The position numbers and the translations under genes were made by a program. Below, one piece after another: positions 32,105-45,200 of a stretch of 64,000 bases of DNA (position 1 is its first letter; every line of letters starts with the position of its first letter). The notes below the pieces were generated by a model. The model searched no databases. It had not been told where the DNA came from and saw only the letters and a program-made list of their open reading frames with translations. The stretch covers positions 682,001 to 746,000 of the forward strand of contig JAHQIY010000025.1 of NCBI GenBank assembly GCA_019054805.1, written 5' to 3'. The DNA comes from Brachionus manjavacas (taxonomy: Eukaryota; Rotifera; Eurotatoria; Ploima; Brachionidae).

Positions 32105-33905
32105 TAAATTTAGTAGTAGTAGTAAATAATACTGCGACCCTATTGGGTTAAGCTTCTTCGAAGCTATGGCAGTAAATTAGACTTTTTCTTGAGCCATTTG
32201 TCCAAATTAATTTTGAAGTTAATGATTGATTCGGAATTGACGATGTATTGAGGTAGACTATTCCAGACATTAACTATTCGATTTGTTAAGAAATGATATC
32301 GTTGCATGCAACATATCTGTTAATAATTTAAAAAAGTTGGATTAAGTCTCCTCTCATCCTTCTAACTTTGAGATTAGTTAAATTTAGCATTTCAAGTCTT
32401 TTAGAGTAGTCAAATTTTCGAAGTGAAGGAATTATTTTTGTCATTTTTCTTTGTACTTTTTCGATTTCATGAATATCTTTTTCAAGAAATGGACACCGTG
32501 AACTAATGGCAAACTCCAAATGAGGTCTAACCAGTGCTGTGTAGAGCATTCGCAATGTATCAATGTTTAAATACCTGAAACTTTTTCTAATCATAGCTAA
32601 AATACGATTTCCTCGACTCGTGCAATATTTTACTTGGTTAGTCCACTTCAAGTCACTTTGAACATATATACCTAATTCTTTTTCGAGAATTGTTTTAGAT
32701 AAATTCTTTGTACCGTTTCTGCTAAAAAAGGTATAGTTAAACAAAGGATTCTTTGAACCAACATGGATTACATTATATTTTTCGATATTTAAATCCAACG
32801 ACCAAGTAAGTGACCAGCTTGAAATAAAGTCAATAACTATTTAAGCTTTCTACAATTTTACTAGGATCATTTCTGACTAGATTATTTTCATACTTAATTG
32901 CCTTAATTACAGAACTGCTTCTATTCTTATTGTTGATATATTAATAGATAAGCTTTGGGTCTGATTTGAGAGCTTAGCTAGTTTTGTTTCATAAGTTCGA
33001 CCAGCTAAGTCAACACCAGAAGCTGCTTCCTTTTTAGCTTTACTAAAAATAAGATATTGCTTAACCATCCGCTCATTTTGTATGCTTGCCAAGCTGAATA
33101 TTTTATTCGCAACTCTTTCTTAACATCTTTTTTTAACCATGGAACAGATCGTATGTCGTTCGGAAAAAATACTTTTGGTATAAATCGAATCGTTAATTTT
33201 ACTAAGAGGAGGACCGTAGACTATTTCTGTAATACGGTTTTGCTCTTCTGTAATAACCAGGTCCAAAATGTTACCCATAACACCTGAACCAAATTGATAA
33301 GTGGGTGAATGAACATTTTGAATTAAAAACAAATCATTAAGAGTATCGCAAAATCTCGCTGAGAAAGAATTTAATGAGTCGCTTACCAAATTATAGAATT
33401 CGGTGCTCCAATCAATATTAGGGAAATTTAAATGACCACAAATAAGAACTCCAGTAAAAGTACCACGAGTCAAAAGTTCACAAACTCTTGAAAAACTAGA
33501 TATTAGAACGTCTTTATCGTTTAGATCCGGAGGTCTATAGATACAACTAATTAAAATGTTTTCTTTTCCAACCCTGATTGAGCACCATACCTGTTCAATT
33601 TTGTCTGAATTTAGTAACTGGTCATCTTTAGGGTATGTAATTAAATTAAAGGAGGTTAATTCAATTCAATAAATAAATAAATAATTAAATTATCTCTACG
33701 ATAAATAAAACCTTCTCCGCCAACACGAGATTTTCGATTTGCGTTGTATAAAGTGTATCCTGGAATAGATGGACTGAATTGATCGGTAAACCATGTTTCT
33801 ATTATCAAACAGCTGGATGATACTAATAAGTTCATCAATTTTATTTACAAGCGATGACGAGTTGGTGTAAAAACATTTTAATTGGCTTAAATTGACTATT
33901 AAAGG
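32105..33905 (-). mobile_element. CR1-like LINE with endonuclease and RT C-terminus, central RT deleted
   Basis: On the minus strand, 33905-33120 encodes endonuclease pieces: SLVNKIDELISIIQLFDN, IIETWFTDQFSPSIPGY, ISCIYRPPDL and LICGHLNFPNIDWS, with frameshifts. A linker follows (FSKAKKEAASGVDLAG). The polymerase fingers and palm are absent; 32798-32328 gives the thumb and C-terminus (LVRPHLEFAISSRCPFLEKD, VQRKMTKIIPSLRKF). The 3' end carries an (ACT)n tail, the same as the copy at 62790-63745. A TTTA microsatellite expansion interrupts the endonuclease near 33670. Confidence 0.8.
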
Positions 33906-34939
33906 TCTGATCTTTTACCGATTTGAGAAGTTCCCCTTGAGTAATAATTATAATAATAATTTGTTAATTTTTTTCTTATTAAATATTTTATTTGTAGGTA
34001 AATTTAAAGACAGATTAAGTGACACGGTTAAATGTTGATTTTTTTGTCCGATCTGAATATATTTTCAGTAGGAAAAATTTTTTTAATAAAAATTTTAAAG
34101 TTAAACATGCTTCTGTAATATATCTTTAACCCATTACATTTAATTTTGTAAATGAATGACCAAATTCCCATCTCATTTCATATTAACAAGATTTGGGAAT
34201 TCAAAAGTTATTATTCTTATGAAAAATAAAATAATTTGGTTAAAAAAAATCTTAAGTTTAGGTAAATAATTGAATTTATTTTATTTTAGTAAAATTACGC
34301 CATTCATTTTGATGGGAAATTGTACCTTTTTCGGGAAGTACACTTAAATTTTTAAGGCCCATAATCATAACTCACCCTTTTCGCAGGTATAAAATAAGCA
34401 TTGCTTTTTTAATAAAAAAGTTTCTATTTGAAAAAAAATATCTAAGTTAATAAAATAGAAAAAAATGGATTTTTTCTTTGAGTTGCATCTAAAGCAGAAG
34501 ATCTATTTTTTTAGGCATTGGAATGTTGCAAGTTGAGAAAAATTTATTTTCTACATTTGGTGTACCGTTCTTTTAGATGAACTTTCATTTTAATTAGATG
34601 AGGTTTTATTTTATTGAGGTAAGCTTATTAAGTTAAAGAAAAGTTTATTAAAAGAGGAATTTTTATAATAAATAGCGGTATCGAAGATTATTTGTCTTTT
34701 TTAATTAAAAAAAAAGGGAAATAAATTTTCAATAGATTATGGTTACTAAAAAAAAATGAGTCATTTTAGATTTTAAAATGTTTAAATTTATTTTGTAGCT
34801 AAGAAAAAAAAAGCTTTAATAATTTATTTAGTGATATTAAAAAATGTCTACTTAATCAAGAGATTTTTAGACCTAAAAGGATTCAACCTATAATTTTGCT
34901 GCTAATCTCTGAGAAGTATCAGTGAACAAAAAATCGTGT
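33906..34939. other. Intergenic, nothing recognised
   Basis: AT-rich sequence; no supported feature. Confidence 0.4.
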
Positions 34940-35235
34940 ATTATGAAAATACTTTTAAACAAAACTTTTCAAATGATATTTTGATTTTTTACTTAAGAAT
35001 TAATTTCCCAAGTACGTTGGGATATTTTTTTATCTTATTTTCAAGGTTCTCTTTCTTATTATTAAAGAAAAATGTGACTAGGCCATCCGCCAAAAGCAAA
35101 GAATATTCTTTATTTGTTATTTTATGTTTGGGGATATGGTTTATAAATATGATAAACAAGAATGAACTAAGTAATAAATCTTGCTTATTATATACGCTTG
35201 TTCTTCAAGATATTTCTTTGTTTCTACTTTACTTT
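34940..35235 (-). pseudogene. LINE reverse transcriptase fragment with mutated catalytic box
   Basis: The minus strand reads FIIFINHIPKHKITNKEYSL then LLADGLVTFFFNNKKENLE, the region around the catalytic FADD of the Jockey-like LINE, here changed to LADG. Dead fragment. Confidence 0.6.
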
Positions 35236-35619
35236 TATTTTTTTAATAATTTTTTTAAAATTTTTAAATCTTCTTAAAGCAGGTTAATTAATTAATAAAT
35301 AAATAGCAATAAATGTCAGAAAAGAAAAATATAAAATAAGATTTTAATAATTCTGAACATGTAATAATAAAGTTTTTGTTTTTGAACACTTTGGTAACAT
35401 GTTCAACTTATCCTTATGTTGTAGTCCTTTAAATGACAACAACTTCTTTCAACTTAAAGAAGAACTTTGTTTAGTCAATTTTTAACTTGAAATTGGTTCA
35501 GTGTAAACTGAATCGATTCCATTTATTTAAATAAATATTAAAAAAGAACAATTTCTTTGAATTCTTGTTAGGACCTAAATAACGTAGAGACATAAAATAT
35601 AAAGGTCTATAACACTTAA

Positions 35620-36265
35620 ATATGAACAGCAAAACAGTATTTATTCGTATTCCTGACGCTCCTAGTCACCGCATCCAGAGTGTTCCAGTTTACGGTTTGT
35701 AAAAAAGTTTTGTCTTACTCGACAATTGCGGATGGTTTTATGCCAGTTCAGGTACCATTTTAGAGAATCTAGGCTGAACTTGCTCGAAACGGAGGTCAAT
35801 TAACTTTAGGGAAAGTATTTGATTGCTAGTTGTATTCGACTTGACACCATCGTTGCTCTTGCCACTGCTAGTTTAGCCTGTTCTCTTGACTTTTGGTCAA
35901 GAGTGACTATCACGTCCCATGATTGTTTTTGCCAGCGTGAGGCCCCCGAGCTGATAATCATATTTCCTGTTGTTGAAACCGCATGACGACATACTTTTCT
36001 TTGTTGAATTTAGTTTGTCATGTGTCTGATAATATTACCAATCTGTTTAGAACTGACTGCAATTCCATCGAATCCTTTTTACGCATCGCTCATCTCGCCA
36101 ACTTGCTATTGTCCGCTTAGAGCTTATAAGGTGAGCTGCAAACTTCTGGCATGTCATTAATGAAAATGATGAAAAGAATAGGACCAAGGACTGATTCTTA
36201 AGGAACAACGCTGGTAACCGGCACCCAACTCGCTGCTTGCGATTGCTCATGTGGATCCTTTTAAT
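35620..36265 (-). pseudogene. CR1/I-type LINE fragment, GC-richer than surroundings
   Basis: The minus strand reads ESVLGPILFIIFINDMPEVC after a stop, the conserved block before the catalytic motif. Further on it reads GVIVTLDQKSREQAKLAVAR and near 35690 NFFTNRKLEHSGC, both matching the thumb and terminal region of CR1-type elements. Many stops and frameshifts. Base composition is visibly more GC-rich than the flanks. Confidence 0.6.
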
Positions 36266-36736
36266 GATTTAGTCTAGAAAACGGAATACACTTAGTTTAA
36301 TGAGAAGCAGTTTATGTCAAAATCAGACTTGTTTTTATGTCAAAAGTTTATTAAGTCAAGTCAAATCAATGACTTAATAAATCCCTATTTGATACCAATA
36401 AAGTAGTCGCTTTCAAATTCCTGGCCGTTAATCTTAACCTATGTGCTCTGTAAATGTAACCATATTTAGAAAATAATTCTTTCAACTGGTCCAGATGAAG
36501 CAGGTATTGATAAAAATTGTGGTTGTGAAGTTCGTTTCAATTCGATCATTTCAATTCAGAAAAACTTTTTTTCTAAAAGAGATAATTCAGTTCTGTAAAA
36601 TGCTTAATTATAAGCAAATTTGCTTAATGCAGTAAAATAAGTCTGCAAAATACTATGCAATTTTCTCCATTTTGCACGCCATTATAAAGTATTCTAATCA
36701 AGTGTGCAATTACATTGCAGAGTTTTTGCAGACATA

Positions 36737-36777
36737 GTATGTGTCATAGGCAGCCGGCGGATGCCTATGACACATAC
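36737..36777. repeat. Perfect 16-bp hairpin with GC-rich loop
   Basis: GTATGTGTCATAGGCA (36737-36752) and its exact reverse complement (36762-36777) flank a 9-nt loop GCCGGCGGA. Not linked to any gene. Confidence 0.9.
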
Positions 36778-39700
36778 AGTTCATCAACAAGTCCATCGTT
36801 TCTAGAAGATTGGTAACGCACACTTTTTGAGCCATGAATCCGTGCTGTTTATTAGTGATGTGATTGCTCTTCTCGAAATGTAGTTCTAGAAGAGCGGCTC
36901 CAAGACTTTATGAAATTCTGCAAATTGAGCAAAATTTAAACTTTGGTAGATTTGACTGAAGTTTATTTTCAGAGATTTTGAAAATTTTTAGCAGACTTTA
37001 GCTAATGATGCAGCTATGTACGTTGCTCTTTGTTGCATCCACATAGCTTGGATAATTTTTAGCGTTAAATTATGTTCTGTTCTGTAAAGTTGCACCATGT
37101 ACCATAATTCATAAAAACTTAAAACTTTTAAATTCAATTTCTTCGGCCTTATTGAGTTGAATCCCACTCAGTTTTAAATTAAAATTTAAAATATTTCAAC
37201 CGCACAATTCTTCAAGGAAAAAATTCCCTAACTTTCATTGCGATGTACTCAAGCAACATTTTAATTTAATTTGTTCTTTTATCTTCTCTTTAATTGCAGA
37301 CATAATTCTTTTTTATTTTATTGTAACTGAACCACAAAAACTAGTTAAATACTCAATTTTGGCACTAATTTATTCGTTTAAATTTTCAAAATAGCCAAAA
37401 TATGTTCGTAATCAGCATTATTAAATTTCATTTTTAGTATCGTATCATATTTATGGCATGCATTACTTTGTTTAATTAAAATTTCCTATTATTTGATCCT
37501 TTTTGAATGATTGTGATGACGGTTTTTAGCTATCAAAATAGTAATAAATATAATTAATTTTATCTATGTTAATTTGTCAAGTGTTGATTTTATGGACAAC
37601 TTCCCAAAATTCAATGCTTGTTATCTTTATCTTGTTAATATGATTACAGATTTCTGTAAAATATCAAAAAAATTCAAATTGCTTTTCGTAATTAATAAAT
37701 GTGTTTTTAGTTTAATCAAGAATGTTCAAATTTTGGATCTGTTTAAAGATTTTGATTTTTGGTGAACTTGAGAATGTTTATCTATCGACTCAAACTGAAT
37801 TTCAATTGAAAGTTTTTTTTTAAATGACTAAAAAACTTGATATTTATTTTTAATTTCTATCAGATAAAATAAATACGGGTTTAAAGAACTTTTTTGGAAT
37901 ACCTTATTTTTACACTATAACTATTTTACTACGATCTAAGGTTTACGTAAAATTATCAAAATCAATGCTCTATAAATAGGCAAAATTATTCAATAATTTA
38001 ATTAATTAGTTGTATGAACAAATTCAATTATTTATTTTGTGTTAAATATTGCTAAATAATGTTCCGATCTTATTCTTATCGAAACACATCTTTATACTTT
38101 AAATTTTGTATTATTATTCTGGTGCAAATTGAGGAAATTTCCACAGATTTTGAGTGATTCACATAAATCTAATAAAATAACTGTTTTTAAATTATAAAAT
38201 TTGAGTTTTTTCATGTTTTCATCATTTTTTTTCCGAACATTGGTATCAATTAGTGATCATACATCTTGTGACCGCTTCCATAATCCAACTTTAACGTGGA
38301 ACATTAGGCTGAATTATTTGGCGAAACCAATTTGATTTTCAGATTTTACAACAAATTCGATCAGGATTCTAAATGATTTAGATTTTTCATTTTTTAACTC
38401 TATTTAATAAAAAGTGAATAGAAAAAATGGACTCTTATCGGACATAATCCTTTACAACTATTTTAATTATTTATAAAACTTAAAAATTAATGTATAACAA
38501 AAGATTAGTTCAACTAGATACAATCATTTTTACACTTTCAAATTCTTTTGTGTAGTTCAAAATTCAGAAAAGAATTCGCTGCATGAAAGAGTCTCTTGCT
38601 ATGAAGCTTTTGATCATATTCATTAGTCAATTTATCTGCCAACTTAGGCCCAGTATCGCTAGAAAAAATTAACATTTAAACGTTAACACTTAGCCCAAGT
38701 CATTACGGTACTGCCATGAACGGTCATTTACTTAAAAAAAAAAAAAGTCAAGTTAAAGAAAAGGACTTGATGAAGTTCATTAAAAAAATCATTAAAAGCC
38801 GAACTTTTGATAATTTTTTCAACTTTTTCATTTTTAATAAAAAAAAACTGTTCTACTAAATAATTTAAAACAATATGGGCAACGTGAAAATTGAGTAAAT
38901 TTATTAAAAAAATTAAATTAAAAAAAAGTAACTAAATAAGATTTTATTTTAATTTTTGAATTCTTTTAAATTGAAATGTTAAAAAAAATATTTCAATTAC
39001 TTTTTTGTACTAAGTTTTAACATTGCACCAATATGGATTTTTCTATTCTATTAACTTTTTTCTTAAATAAAATTTTAATATATATTGCACAATTTTTTAA
39101 TTCTAGTTCAAGTTTTAGTTAATTTTCAATCGGGTTCCGGGGTTTATAATCCGTATTTAAGAGACAGCTATACTTTTATGATTACAAATTGATAGCCAGC
39201 ATTCTAAACTACAAAAATAAATTAAATTATATTTAATGCCTATTTTAATTTGAGGCTGAGGGTAGCGAAAAGATAAAAAATAAAAAAGGTAAAAAAAGTG
39301 TAAAACTGAAAAAAGTATGATCAAGCTGATACATTATTTAGGAATGAAATTTATAAGAAAAATCCAAAATCAGAAAATTAATTTTTAAGTTTAATATTTT
39401 ATATTTTTTGGAAATTTTAATTTCAAATTAACAAAGATAATTATTTTTCAATATATCTAAAGAAAAAAGTATTAATATTCCCAATTAAACGAATAATTAT
39501 TTTTAAATAGGAAGACAAATAAATAATCTATGTGCTAGGTCGAGACAATAAAGCTCAATTTATATATTTTATTCCAGAATTATATTGCTTGTTTATTCAG
39601 CTCTAGAGCTTTCAAATTTAGAGATCGAAAATAAATAAAATATTTTTTTCTGATCAAATTTTTAATTTCATTTTCTAGGATTTTGATAATAGCAAATGTG

Positions 39701-41165
39701 TGCAAGGCAAAAGGAATAATTTATGTATTTGATTATTTTTCACTAGTTTTACTACTTAGACTTTTAATAAATGGTTATTTCTTCAGTTCGCTGTGTGTGT
39801 GTGTGTATGTGCTAATTTTGTTTTTTTCTGAATTTCTTTATTTTGAAAATCGATTTTTTATTTTGGTCTATTTGCTTTTTTTTCAGTAGTTTAATTTTGA
39901 ACTGCAGCTTTTGCGAAAAGTCTACACTCTTACTTTGATGATACACATCGAAAAATATTTATTGATTTTGGACTTTTCTATGTGTTTAAATGAAGCAAAT
40001 AAATGATCTAGTAATAATTTTTGAAAAGCTCTTGAATTATTTTAATAAAAATTATTTTTTTAGAAATTTTTTCAAGCAGCTCTAAATGATTTTTTTTAAA
40101 TTTAAAATCAAACATGGTACATGTCGAATGGATCAATTGATTTTAATTTCATTTGTTAAGGAAAAATACACACATTTTTTTAAATCAAATTCGGACACAT
40201 AGAAACTATTCAAATTAATTACACTAACCTAATTACAGACCAAATGACCCAAATGAATCACACTTGAGTCCATTGACAGAAGAAGAATAACGTGAGGACA
40301 CGCATTATCAGTTTGAGGATTAAACTCTTTATTTAAAAATAAATGATTGATAATGGCAAAAAATTTTTATAGATCTTATGGGTAAGCTATTTTTGGGCTT
40401 TTTTTTCTTTTTTTAAGAGAATTTTAAATGGCTTTATCTAATTTAATGTGTCAATAGAAACAAAAATTTTGCTTGAAGTGACTCTTCACTTGGCAAAATT
40501 GTTTTAAAAGCTGATAAATAAAAATAGCTGTCGGCATTTGTTAAGATAAAAATACTTTGCTTGTTAGTCTAAATGATTTTGAGGTTGTATGTTTAGTTGA
40601 GTGGTATTTTCTTGAGTTCAACTTCTTTATTGCTTAAAATGGTTTTTGTTTATTATTTTAGCTATTAGGAAATCTTGTTGAGAAAGAGAGAAGTAAAAGA
40701 GAGATTTATGTAATTTAGTCTCTAGGTGAGGATCATTTAGTGAAAGCATTTCTAGTTTCTATTTCAGTTTTTGTTTTTCAATATTTGATTGATTTTATTT
40801 GGTAGCAAACTAAACCATTTGTGAGCAGATTTTAAGTTTACTTTTACTCTAGATTCATATCGAAACATTAATAATAATAAATTAGTTTCAAGAACTTTTT
40901 TCATTTTTCTTCCTTCATTTAAATTAACTTTGATGGATAAAATTTGAAAAAAATTCTCAAATAAATAAAAAAGATTTTGTAATCACATTAATCAAATTTT
41001 TTTCTCATGTTGAAAATCTTAAAAATTTCCACCAAGCATGGTTTTGCCAATGTTTGTCTCTCTCTCTTCTTTACAAAGCAGCACATTCATTTTTCCCTTA
41101 TTCACTACTTGTGGAGCATAGGGTCATTATCCGATCGTGATTGTTGACCTTCCGCCCTTAAAGAA
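36778..41165. other. 4.4 kb intergenic stretch, no genes recognised
   Basis: Very AT-rich. Short ORFs here are low-complexity or lack any family signature. A short GT microsatellite lies at about 39792-39808. AAGTC-type repeat words near 38745-38770 echo the small elements elsewhere. It may hold distal regulatory DNA of ERC, but no motif supports that. Confidence 0.4.
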
Positions 41166-41474
41166 CCTTACGTCGCCCTTGTGGTGTCCATTGAAGGCCT
41201 TTTTTAGGTCTGTTGGGTTAATTGTGTTTCTTTCATTCTAAGTACATGCCAGAGTTGTTTAAAAGTCTCAAGTCAAGTCCAAGTCCGGACTTTTTTTTTT
41301 CAAAAGTCCAAGCCAAAGACTTTAATTTTATTTAAAAAAATAAAAAAAGTCCGGACTTGACTTGAGACTTGAGACTTTTAAACAACTCTGGCATGTACTT
41401 AGAATGAAAGAAACACAATTAACCCAACAGACCTAAAAAAGGCCTTCAATGGACACCACAAGGGCGACGTAAGG
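41166..41474. repeat. Long foldback (inverted repeat), arms about 133 bp
   Basis: Left arm 41166-41300 and right arm 41342-41474 are almost exact reverse complements, separated by about 41 bp. The outer part (starting CCTTACGTCGCCCTTGTGGT) is identical over more than 90 bp; the inner part consists of AAGTCTCAAGTCAAGTC words. Transcription through it would give a long hairpin RNA. It lies about 0.7 kb upstream of the ERC start codon and abuts a LINE fragment. Confidence 0.95.
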
Positions 41475-41475
41475 T

Positions 41476-41715
41476 TAGGTAAGGCATGTACTACATGCCC
41501 GAGCCATCGCAGTCTTTTATTCTCAATGCACTTACTTGATGGCTCTGAATTTGCATTTGACAATGTCTGAGGCCAGTGGATCCCGCAAGCTTCCAGTGTG
41601 GAATGTGTTCAAGCTTTTCTTGTCAGGTTCACACATCCCCCAACTTTCACTTCCGTACATCAATGTCGATTTTACTGCAGTGTTGTACAGTTTAAGTTTG
41701 ACATTCGTTCTTTAA
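41476..41715 (-). pseudogene. Non-LTR retrotransposon C-terminal fragment
   Basis: The minus strand reads VKLKLYNTAVKSTLMYGSES and WGMCEPDKKSLNTFHTGSLR, then, after a frameshift, KRLRWLGHVVHALPN. This is the thumb/C-terminal region typical of RTE-like or related LINE reverse transcriptases (LYGSE.W ... RRWLGHV). It directly adjoins the foldback. Confidence 0.65.
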
Positions 41716-42211
41716 ACAATTTTGGCTTTGAAACTCTTTCGCTTTTTCTTCAAATTTAGAAAAAATTTAATTTTAAAAATATTTTAAAGGAGTTTTGTAA
41801 TAAAAAAAGGCAGTGATGGTGGCATTGGATCAGCTATTTTAGTGAAAAGGAACCTTATTTAGCAATTTAAAAAATCTCGCATCGTAAAGCTGATCTTTGT
41901 TTTTTTCTGAATCACGGGGCTGAAAGCTAGACCCAGTCTGCCCAAGGATCTTGCCCAAAATTTTTATAATAACAGAAAAATATCTTTAGAAATAATGTAA
42001 TGGAGAATAGTTTTGTGATATTTTTCTGAATAGATAACTTGCACTTTGAAGCCGACACTGCCATTGTCACTGCCACCCAGCTATTTCAAGTAAATACTCT
42101 TGATGAAAAAGAGAGTAAATTTGTTTCTAAAAAGTATTTTTGCCTAAAAAAAACACGATTTTAGATTAAAAAGATGACATGCAAATTTAAACTAGACACA
42201 ATTAGATTAGA
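41716..42211 (+). other. 5' flank and probable 5'UTR of ERC
   Basis: Noncoding. The in-frame codon just before the ATG at 42212 is near a TAG at 42208-42210, fixing the upstream limit of this coding exon. No core promoter motif can be assigned, and an upstream noncoding exon is possible. Confidence 0.35.
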
Positions 42212-45200
42212 ATGACGTCTATAATGGAAAACGGTAGTTTAGACTTTGCGGCAGATGTTTCATCATCGAAAAAAGATTTGGAAGAGGAGCAAACAAAATG
42301 TTTGCAGCAATATGTTGACTCAACTGCCATGGCTGAGCTTGAAGCAATTTTTGTTGATTCAGCGGCCGTTTCCAACACTCCAAGTGAAAAAAAGACAGAC
42401 TTTGATGCCTACTCTGACCAAAATGACAATCTAATCAAGCCCGAGGCTGCGGACAAAACCGACAAGCTCTCAGTTGCCAACCACACAATGCTGGTCAACC
42501 ACAGTTCCAGTCTCAATTCAAATTCCTCAACGAGTGGCTACACGTCGGGCCGCTCAAGCCCATTCAACTCGAACCTCATCATCAACCTAAACCAGCCTAG
42601 TAACTTTGAGCACAAACTAAACTCGAATCAACTTGATAATTCACAAAAATCAAAGCTTCAATCGATGAATAGCCTAATCGATGATTTAATAATTTTGAAC
42701 AATTCAAATGAAAATGAATCAAATCAGGCCAAAAGTGCGGAACAAAATTACAATAGCCGAATGAATTTCCTAAGTGCACTTGATCAAAAACAGCAGAGCG
42801 ATCAAGAAGATCAGGCCAGCTCGAACTATTCCAATTTGAACTACTTGATCCGGAGAGAAAGGTCTCTGGACAGGTGCACTGCCACAGAGTCATATTTTGA
42901 AAACTTAACTCCACTGTCCAACTCGGCAACAAACACACCATCTCGCCGAGTAACAACAAGTCTTTTTCCGACCTATTCCAATTCGACTCTTTTTTTGAGT
43001 GCAGTCGCTTCAAAGCCCAGTCGGCTTCATAATCATCATCATCACAGGTCAAATTCAATCATAAATGCCAGCTCTGGTGGCCAGTGTGCCAATTTCAACT
43101 CTTTTAATTTGGAGAGCATTTGCGGTGGTCTTAGGTCGTCAAACAAAGCGCTGTCTTCGACTTCAATTCAGCGCGACACAAGCGTCACTTCGCTCAAGTC
43201 CTTGAATCAGGCTGATTCCAACCAGTCTAAGATAAACTTCATCAAAGACCTACAGATAAGGCTGATGGACATGCAGAAAGAGTGCTATTTTCTAAAGTGC
43301 GAGCTTGATACATGCCAACAAAAGCTTGCTTCCAATATGCAGAGCATCAAGCAGTTTTGGAGCCCGGAGCTGAAAAGAGAGCGGCAAATGCGCAAAGAAG
43401 AGCAACAAAAGTACCATGTCCTGCTCGACAAATTCAAAATTCTGCAAACTCAGAACCAAAACTTGCTGGGCTCATTCGAGCAGCGGGCTCTCTATGTTCA
43501 GCAGCTCGAGATTCAAATTGAACAAATGCAGCAGGAAAAATTTGTTCAAAGCGAATTTTGTGCGACAAGTAATTCAAAAAATTTTTCCAAAGAAAAAAGT
43601 CTGCTGAAAAAAACCATCAACGAGTTAGAAATGAGAATCCATGCTCAAAAGCAATCGTTGAATACTAAAGATGAAACGATCAAAAAACTGTTCCAAATAG
43701 TAAAGACACTGAGCACTAAAGACATGTCCAATGGTGACTTGAGCTCATTGAGCACCAAAACAGATGAAATCGTAAAATTCATTTTGAATATTTTTGCTTT
43801 GATTTAAACTGAAATTAAATCTAGTTTCAGCAGATGAACCAAATGGAAAGCTTTAGTCAGCAAGTTGAGGCCACAAATGCCACACTTTTAAGCGAGCAAA
43901 ATGGTCTCAGAGAACGGCTGCTCGAAGAGGAACAAAAAAATTCTCATCTCCAGCAATTTGTCTATCAACTGCAGCAGCAAAAATCCAGCTTGATTTCCCA
44001 ATTGAGCATAAACACTTCCAACAATTCAACTCTTTCAAACAATAAAAATGTAATTTTTTATCTCTTAAAAACTAAAGGTTTGTTCATATCTCATACAAAA
44101 CTTTCAATTATTCAATTAGTGCTTATTGAAGGTAACATGTTTGACATTTTAGAAAGACATATTTAAGATAAGGCAAATTTTTGATAGATTGTTTAACAAA
44201 TGAGTCAAAGTTTTCTTTAGCTAATGTGAAAGTCAGCACAGTTTTAATTTAGAAGAAACCCCTGAGCGGATAAAAAAAATTTTAAGATCACTCATCCAAA
44301 ATCCTTGACGTAGAAAACCATGAATTTAGTCTAAATTTTAGGAAAAATTTTAATTTTTTAATTTTTTTTTCATTTGAAATTTCGAATGTAGAATTTGGTA
44401 CAATCAATAATTTAAAAACTAAAATATCCACAATTATATTCATTTAGATTCATAAAAAATAACCAAAAAAAACGTAAAATCTAAATATTTAAAACTCAAA
44501 TATGTGAAAAAAAGTAAAATTTACATGCATATACTTACGATAACTAACTTTAATTATTATTATTATTTATTTGTTTTTCTGTTCGAGCATACGCTCCTTC
44601 AGATAAAAAAAAAAAGAAATAAAATAAAATAAGATAAAATAAAATAATTAAAATAGTTTAAAAAAAAAATTTACATTTAAAGTAAGTTATTTTTCATTTA
44701 TGAATGAAAAGGATGCGATACAAAATTAATATTTAAAACTTTAATATTTGAATAAAGTGCTTTTATAGTCATCTTAATCCATTTTTTTAGATTACATAAT
44801 ATATATGTTACCGTAAAATTCTAAAACACGTAAATTAACAAATTTGCTGGTCTAACAGTAAAAATGTAAAACATAAAAAAGTGAATAAATTTTAGACATT
44901 TTCATCTGATTTTTTTTAAATGAGTAAATTACTGAAACGAAAGGTATATTTTCAAAATAAAAAAAACAAATACTTTTCTTTTTGAGTTTTAGTAATTTGC
45001 TGTAATTTTTTTAGTAAATTACTGAAATAGTGTAATCAAAAATTTGAATTTTGCTTGAATTCCCTCCATGACATCTTGAGTTACATAACAACTGGGATTT
45101 TTTGCAACCGCCGCGATTTTTCATACATTGACCAGTACAGTTGAATTTTACCATACCTTGACCACCAAGCAAGCTTCTGGAATATATTTCTTACATTTTT

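Noticed and set aside
34936..35277. 113-codon plus-strand ORF
   Set aside because: Antisense of another LINE fragment (LADG box on the minus strand).
39780..39810. GT microsatellite
   Set aside because: Short, simple repeat without context.
42246..43607. Several ORFs overlapping ERC exon 1 on both strands
   Set aside because: Shadow frames of the ERC coding sequence.
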